Source of the DNA: Triglochin maritima
Lineage: Eukaryota > Streptophyta > Magnoliopsida > Alismatales > Juncaginaceae
Assembly (NCBI GenBank): GCA_963682175.1
Contig: OY821789.1
Location: 33,610,188 to 33,674,187, forward strand
DNA: 64,000 bases
Direction: 5' to 3'
Numbering within the stretch: the stretch's first letter is position 1; each line of letters begins with the position of its first letter. Under the pieces are notes generated by a model that was given only the letters and a program-made list of their open reading frames with translations, had not been told where the DNA came from and searched no databases. A program made the position numbers and the translations under genes. This document shows, one piece after another, positions 59,801-64,000 of this stretch.

Positions 59801-62800
59801 ATCCAAATGAAAGCACCGAGCTCTACATATATAGAGGTAGTTCCACATCACAATCGTGTAGCTATTATTCTCAAACAAGACAAGGTTGATATTTGACATT
59901 GTAAGTTACCTCCCATTCAAAATGGCAATTAATTTAGAAGATGAAGAGGATTACTAAGGGCCACTGCTGCATATTATGCAGAACTATAGACACTATTACT
60001 CACCTGTGCAACATGTGGCAGGCAGCGAGGGCTAGATAGTATTCTTTTCACTCTTGGTGTTGGAGTAATAATCTCCCCAGCATCATCGAGATCTGAATGT
60101 GCAGAGACCATGCTATGCAATATGGCCAACGCCACTTCTCCTGCCTACATATGGAATGTATAGATACAACAATATCTTAGTCAAAAGTACAAAAAGTGGT
60201 TCGATTTTGAGATATTAAGAACAGGAATATAATAACTTGATAATAACAAAATCCAGCTAGGAATGAAGAAGTCGTTGGATGAAATGAAAATGGAAGTTCA
60301 CACTCTAAATGAGAATAGCATGTTACCATTTGGGAGTTGGAAAAAGTATATACCAAAACATAGAGCAATATCTTGGATGAAAAGGCATTTTCAAAAAGGA
60401 ACATAGCGCCATTCCAGGAAAAACTGTTAGAACTGACAGACTGAGGCATAGTAAGAGAAAGATTACCTGAACAGGAGTAAGAACAGTAACACGAGAAGCT
60501 AATGCCCACCGCAGTTCACGAATATCGCGTAGTCGCTTGCAATCCAACATTCCAGAAGCCCAGCATTTGGTAGTCCAGTCGATTTTTTTTTTGGAATAAA
60601 ACCTCCTAATTGCATCTTTCTCCGTAGGTCCAACTTCTGCACCCTCCTTATCAATGAACATCCATTCCTTTAATGGTTCCATAAAAGCTGAGGCAGCTAT
60701 CAAATTAGACTGCAAAGGTATAGATGTTCTCTCAGAAGCTTCGTGTGCAACTGTTAGGAGATCAACAGCCAAAACACAACCACCGACCAAGACACAAGCT
60801 TCAATATTTGCAAGATCCTTCACTAGAACCTGCATCAGTAAGAGGAACCGCTTATACTGTTAATTAGCACTCACAATTTTATACAACATGACAAAAAGCA
60901 TTTATGCATCGGGGAAAACATTTATCCTTATCTCAGTGATATACAAAGTTCTCATGAATAAAGATGTTTCATGGCCCCACACAAATCCATAAATAAACGT
61001 CATCGAACACCAAGGAATTCCATGATTACAATTAATTGCATACTTCCCATCAACGCAAACAATGAGCATATCCTAATAATCAAAAACAAAATATACTCTA
61101 ATTATTTCTTAGTACATAGTGATTCAATGAAACGGATGATGACTAAATTATGCAGGTAAAGTGTAACTAGACATAATTGAAAGTTTTTAAGCTTAAGTTC
61201 GAAGATTACATGCAATAGTAACAAGAAAAATCAATTACCGATAAAAAAACAAGAAAAATCAATTCATTTATGCTGGTATTGGTTTCATAAGAAAAGGTGG
61301 TCATTGTGCAATATGCTAGATATATCTATCACACGCTAAACGCTACTTTTACGCGATCTACATATTCCTGACAGTTGTTTTGGAACTGATGTAGTCCCAA
61401 ATTACAGTAAATACCAAGTACTGTGCAAAAACATAAGCTAATGAGTAATCTAGAAGTTTTTCAACCAGTACATGCTGATTCAATTATGTAGGTAGAGTTT
61501 CAGTAAACATATTTGAAAGTTTTTTGAAGCTGAAGTACAAAATCACAGGGTTTAACAAGAAAAACTCAATTCATTTATGCTGGAACCTTGAGAAGAAGAA
61601 GCAGACGGTGTCTCAGAGTTTTATCATCAGTCCTGTCCAGCAACACTGTGATGTGAGCAGTGCCATCAAAAGGGCCTATAGTTTTATGATGTTGCTCATA
61701 AACAATTGCCATGGCCCTTGCACAGAGCTCCCTAACTGAAGAACCTCCTCCGCCACCAAAGCCATCCAACCTCCCCATATCACACCAATCATCAGAAGAA
61801 CCTAGTTCATCAGGTATAGCACCATCAACAGTAAGACCAACATCTGCATCACATAGAAATCGGTGATATAATGCTCTAAAGAATGCAACAGGGTCACGAA
61901 GTGGAAAATCCTGTGCTTGACAACTGCTGCTGCTATCAAGCAACAGACGCAAATAATATTGACCCACGCAGACTTCTTTTGATAAACTTGGGTAGCTAAC
62001 TGAAAACTCAATGTAGTTCCATGATATTTGTGGTGCACTACCAACCCCAGACACTGCATCAATCATTGTACCTTCTGGAACAATATCTTCCGAACGTTCC
62101 TTTTCAACATCTAACTTATGAACTTCTGCCAATAAAGACTCTCTCAACTCTTGTCTCGTCCGCTCATTCCATATTAGATCAGCTCTATTATGGTCTAGGC
62201 CAAAGGCTTTCCAGAATTCTTGCCAATTGCAAAGTAACCTACCAGAACCAACAGAAGCATTCTCCGTAACAATTTGAGCAGGGGCAGGGAGATCTGAATG
62301 GAGTGAGTCACTGACATTTGTATTTGAGTTGGAGTCATATAGAGGTTGATCCATTGAGCATGATAAATTGTTTTCTGGTAAGCCATGACATGGTGAAGCA
62401 CCACCTGATACATCTGTGTGGATCATAGCATGTGGAGATGCATTTACCTGATTTTTACTTGGGGGAATAAAATAGGACGGCGGAACTTGTCCAAAACGAG
62501 ATTCTACGGGAATAGTTTTATGGATTTCTGAAACATCTGTAGTACTAGCAGCCACGTCACCAACTTCATTGTTACTTGCAGTCGATGCCATATTATCATG
62601 GGGATTTCCTTTTCCACCCTTCCTCTGCTGAAGAAGACGTCTTTGCCTTCTCCTCGTGAAAGGGTCTTCATGATTAGAATGGTTCAGTGCATCATCATGA
62701 GAATCACCATCAGAACGAGTGTGCAGATAAGCAACAAGTCCAGGGGGAAGTACTCGTGACAGTAAAACAATAGCAGGTTGATATGAATCAGCCCAAAGAG

Positions 62801-64000
62801 CAACAAGCTGCTGACTAACATCTTGTCTCTCACCAGCAGGAAGGAAAAAGGCATGCAGCAAGTGTCTCAAGAGGGCACCATCTCTCAAGGCAGCATCACG
62901 CATGGATTCAGCTGCAATAGCATCTTCCTCTGCAATAGTACGCATGATCACAGCCACAGTTTCTCTCACACTTTCAGCTGGGTGCCCAAACAGTGCAAAC
63001 AATCGACGACGTAGACCAGCTACTTGGCGTAATAAATCAACAAAAGTAGTATGCTGTGTGGTTTCACTGTGAGGCTCGCATAGCATCGCTTCGAGGACTT
63101 CCACAACCGACATAGAAAGCAAGGTTGATGCAGACATGGGTTTCAGCCTATTCACTAAAATGGTTCCGTAAAGTTGATGTCCAAATAATACGGACTTAGT
63201 ATGCATGAATGTAGCATTATGTTCACCTTTTGAATCCATCAAATAAACAATGTTTCCGGGACCACCACCAACAAGAACAGAAACAAGTCCTGCAGCCTCA
63301 GCTGCCACACCCTCAGACCCATTTCTCAATAGCCCCATTATTCTTCCTACAGCAGCAGGGAATGACACCACATGTGAAGCTGCAGTTCTGGATGCAAGTA
63401 ACCTACGCAAACATGCAACAAATCCTATCACGGTTGCTGCTGCCTTAGGAGATGGTGAAGGTGGAGGAGGTGCCTCTAGAGGAAGGTTAGGGGTTGCTGG
63501 AAGCATTGTTATCAATGCCATCAAAATTACCTCAGGCACTTCAGTATCAGATGGTACACCACTATATGGTATGCATGCATTGAACTCCCTAATCCTACGC
63601 CACAATCTAGCCCGCGATCCTGGAACAGAACCCCCTTCTGCAACAGCATCTTTTGCAGCTGCAGCAAGGTGCTTCAGATGCATGGACACCATTTCAACAT
63701 CAACAAGATGCAGCTGTTGTGCAGGTTGAATTTTAACTTGGGCTCTACCACATGGAGGATCAATACAATGCCCTGGCATGGTTATCCTCGGGATTACTGG
63801 AATAGGACACTGGCCCTGCGTTCGTTTGAGAAAGAGAAGAAAAAACTCAAACTCTGGTGACCTAAAAGTAGATGCAAAATGGAACAGCTGCATGGTCCAT
63901 CGAAAGTCTAAAGAAAAGATAAATAGACAGTATGCATAAATTGCAAGAGCACTGACTTCTGTCTGCAGGATATCACGAACTGCAGCAAGCAAGTTATCGC
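50801..64000 (-). CDS. GRV2: DnaJ homologue GRV2 / RME-8-type endosomal protein, C-terminal ~2,200 residues (partial)
   Basis: Seventeen exons fit by phase and GT/AG: 64000-63957 (partial), 63815-61587, 60829-60467, 60144-60004, 59344-58952, 58844-58362, 57938-57715, 57632-57288, 57083-56789, 55702-55253, 55175-54833, 54343-54000, 53919-53452, 53009-52885, 52011-51888, 51534-51466, 50998-50801. The frame is open throughout. Domains: a GYF_2 region (EWMFIDKEGAEVGP) near 60650; a DnaJ domain with HPD (58422-58430) in MRYHPDKNPEGREKF; IWN-type repeats LIWNERTR (about 62170), IIWTHKM (58985), IIWNSSTR (55690) and LVWTPAM (54150); and armadillo-like Leu-rich stretches. Arabidopsis GRV2/KAM2/GFS2 is about 2,550 residues and acts on endosomes in vacuolar protein sorting and shoot gravitropism. 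The N-terminal ~350 residues lie beyond the window. No lesions were seen. Confidence 0.97.
52694..52887. repeat. 97-bp tandem duplication spanning a GRV2 splice donor
   Basis: 52694-52790 and 52791-52887 are two copies differing at only a few positions. Each contains, on the minus strand, GAAGTAAGTCC. The copy nearest the exon (donor at 52884) is the functional one; the second donor at about 52787 lies in the intron with only three exon bases before it. Confidence 0.9.

Overview
This is plant nuclear DNA, most likely from a eudicot. It is AT-rich. The host genes have many short introns with GT/AG borders, two protein families present are plant-specific (a plant Tudor-like Agenet protein and the plant mobile domain, PMD), and there are Ty1/copia, LINE, MULE-type and hAT-type transposons. 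Nothing bacterial, no CRISPR array and no rRNA or tRNA gene was seen. I could not fix the species.

Layout. 1-173: possible 5' end of a minus-strand gene running off the left edge, with a small hAT-type MITE upstream (346-539, perfect 8-bp duplication). 2836-9144 (-): an Agenet/Tudor-like gene assembled from six exons. About 10.8-18.45 kb (+): a decayed LINE interrupted by a 5,043-bp Ty1/copia element (11772-16814, minus orientation) with 215-bp LTRs and the target duplication GCACC. 20787-26858: a roughly 6.1-kb MULE with about 137-bp terminal inverted repeats (TIRs), carrying a PMD gene (+) and a transposase with a C-terminal OTU-like region (-), tail to tail and both broken. 26.9-33.3 kb: mostly non-coding, with one hAT-type MITE and a GC-rich island. 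33305-34452: an internally deleted relative of the MULE. 35799-37534: a second TIR element with a PMD fragment and a perfect 9-bp duplication. 38810-43916: a 5.1-kb TIR element with a GRF zinc-finger reading frame and a long hairpin. 44837-46974: a related element filled with tandem repeats, whose right end is missing exactly where a 5'-truncated nitrate/peptide transporter gene (NPF7-like, 46975-50171, +) begins. 50801-64000 (-): seventeen exons covering the C-terminal ~2,200 residues of the RME-8-type DnaJ protein GRV2, continuing beyond the right edge.

How it fits together. The two well-supported host genes (Agenet and GRV2) flank a nest of transposons. The TIR elements follow a common plan: TIR, then an array of short repeated or palindromic motifs, then a gene start, with PMD as recurrent cargo. 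NPF and GRV2 converge across about 630 bp. All exon joins were inferred by eye from splice signals, reading phase and family resemblance; none was tested against transcripts.
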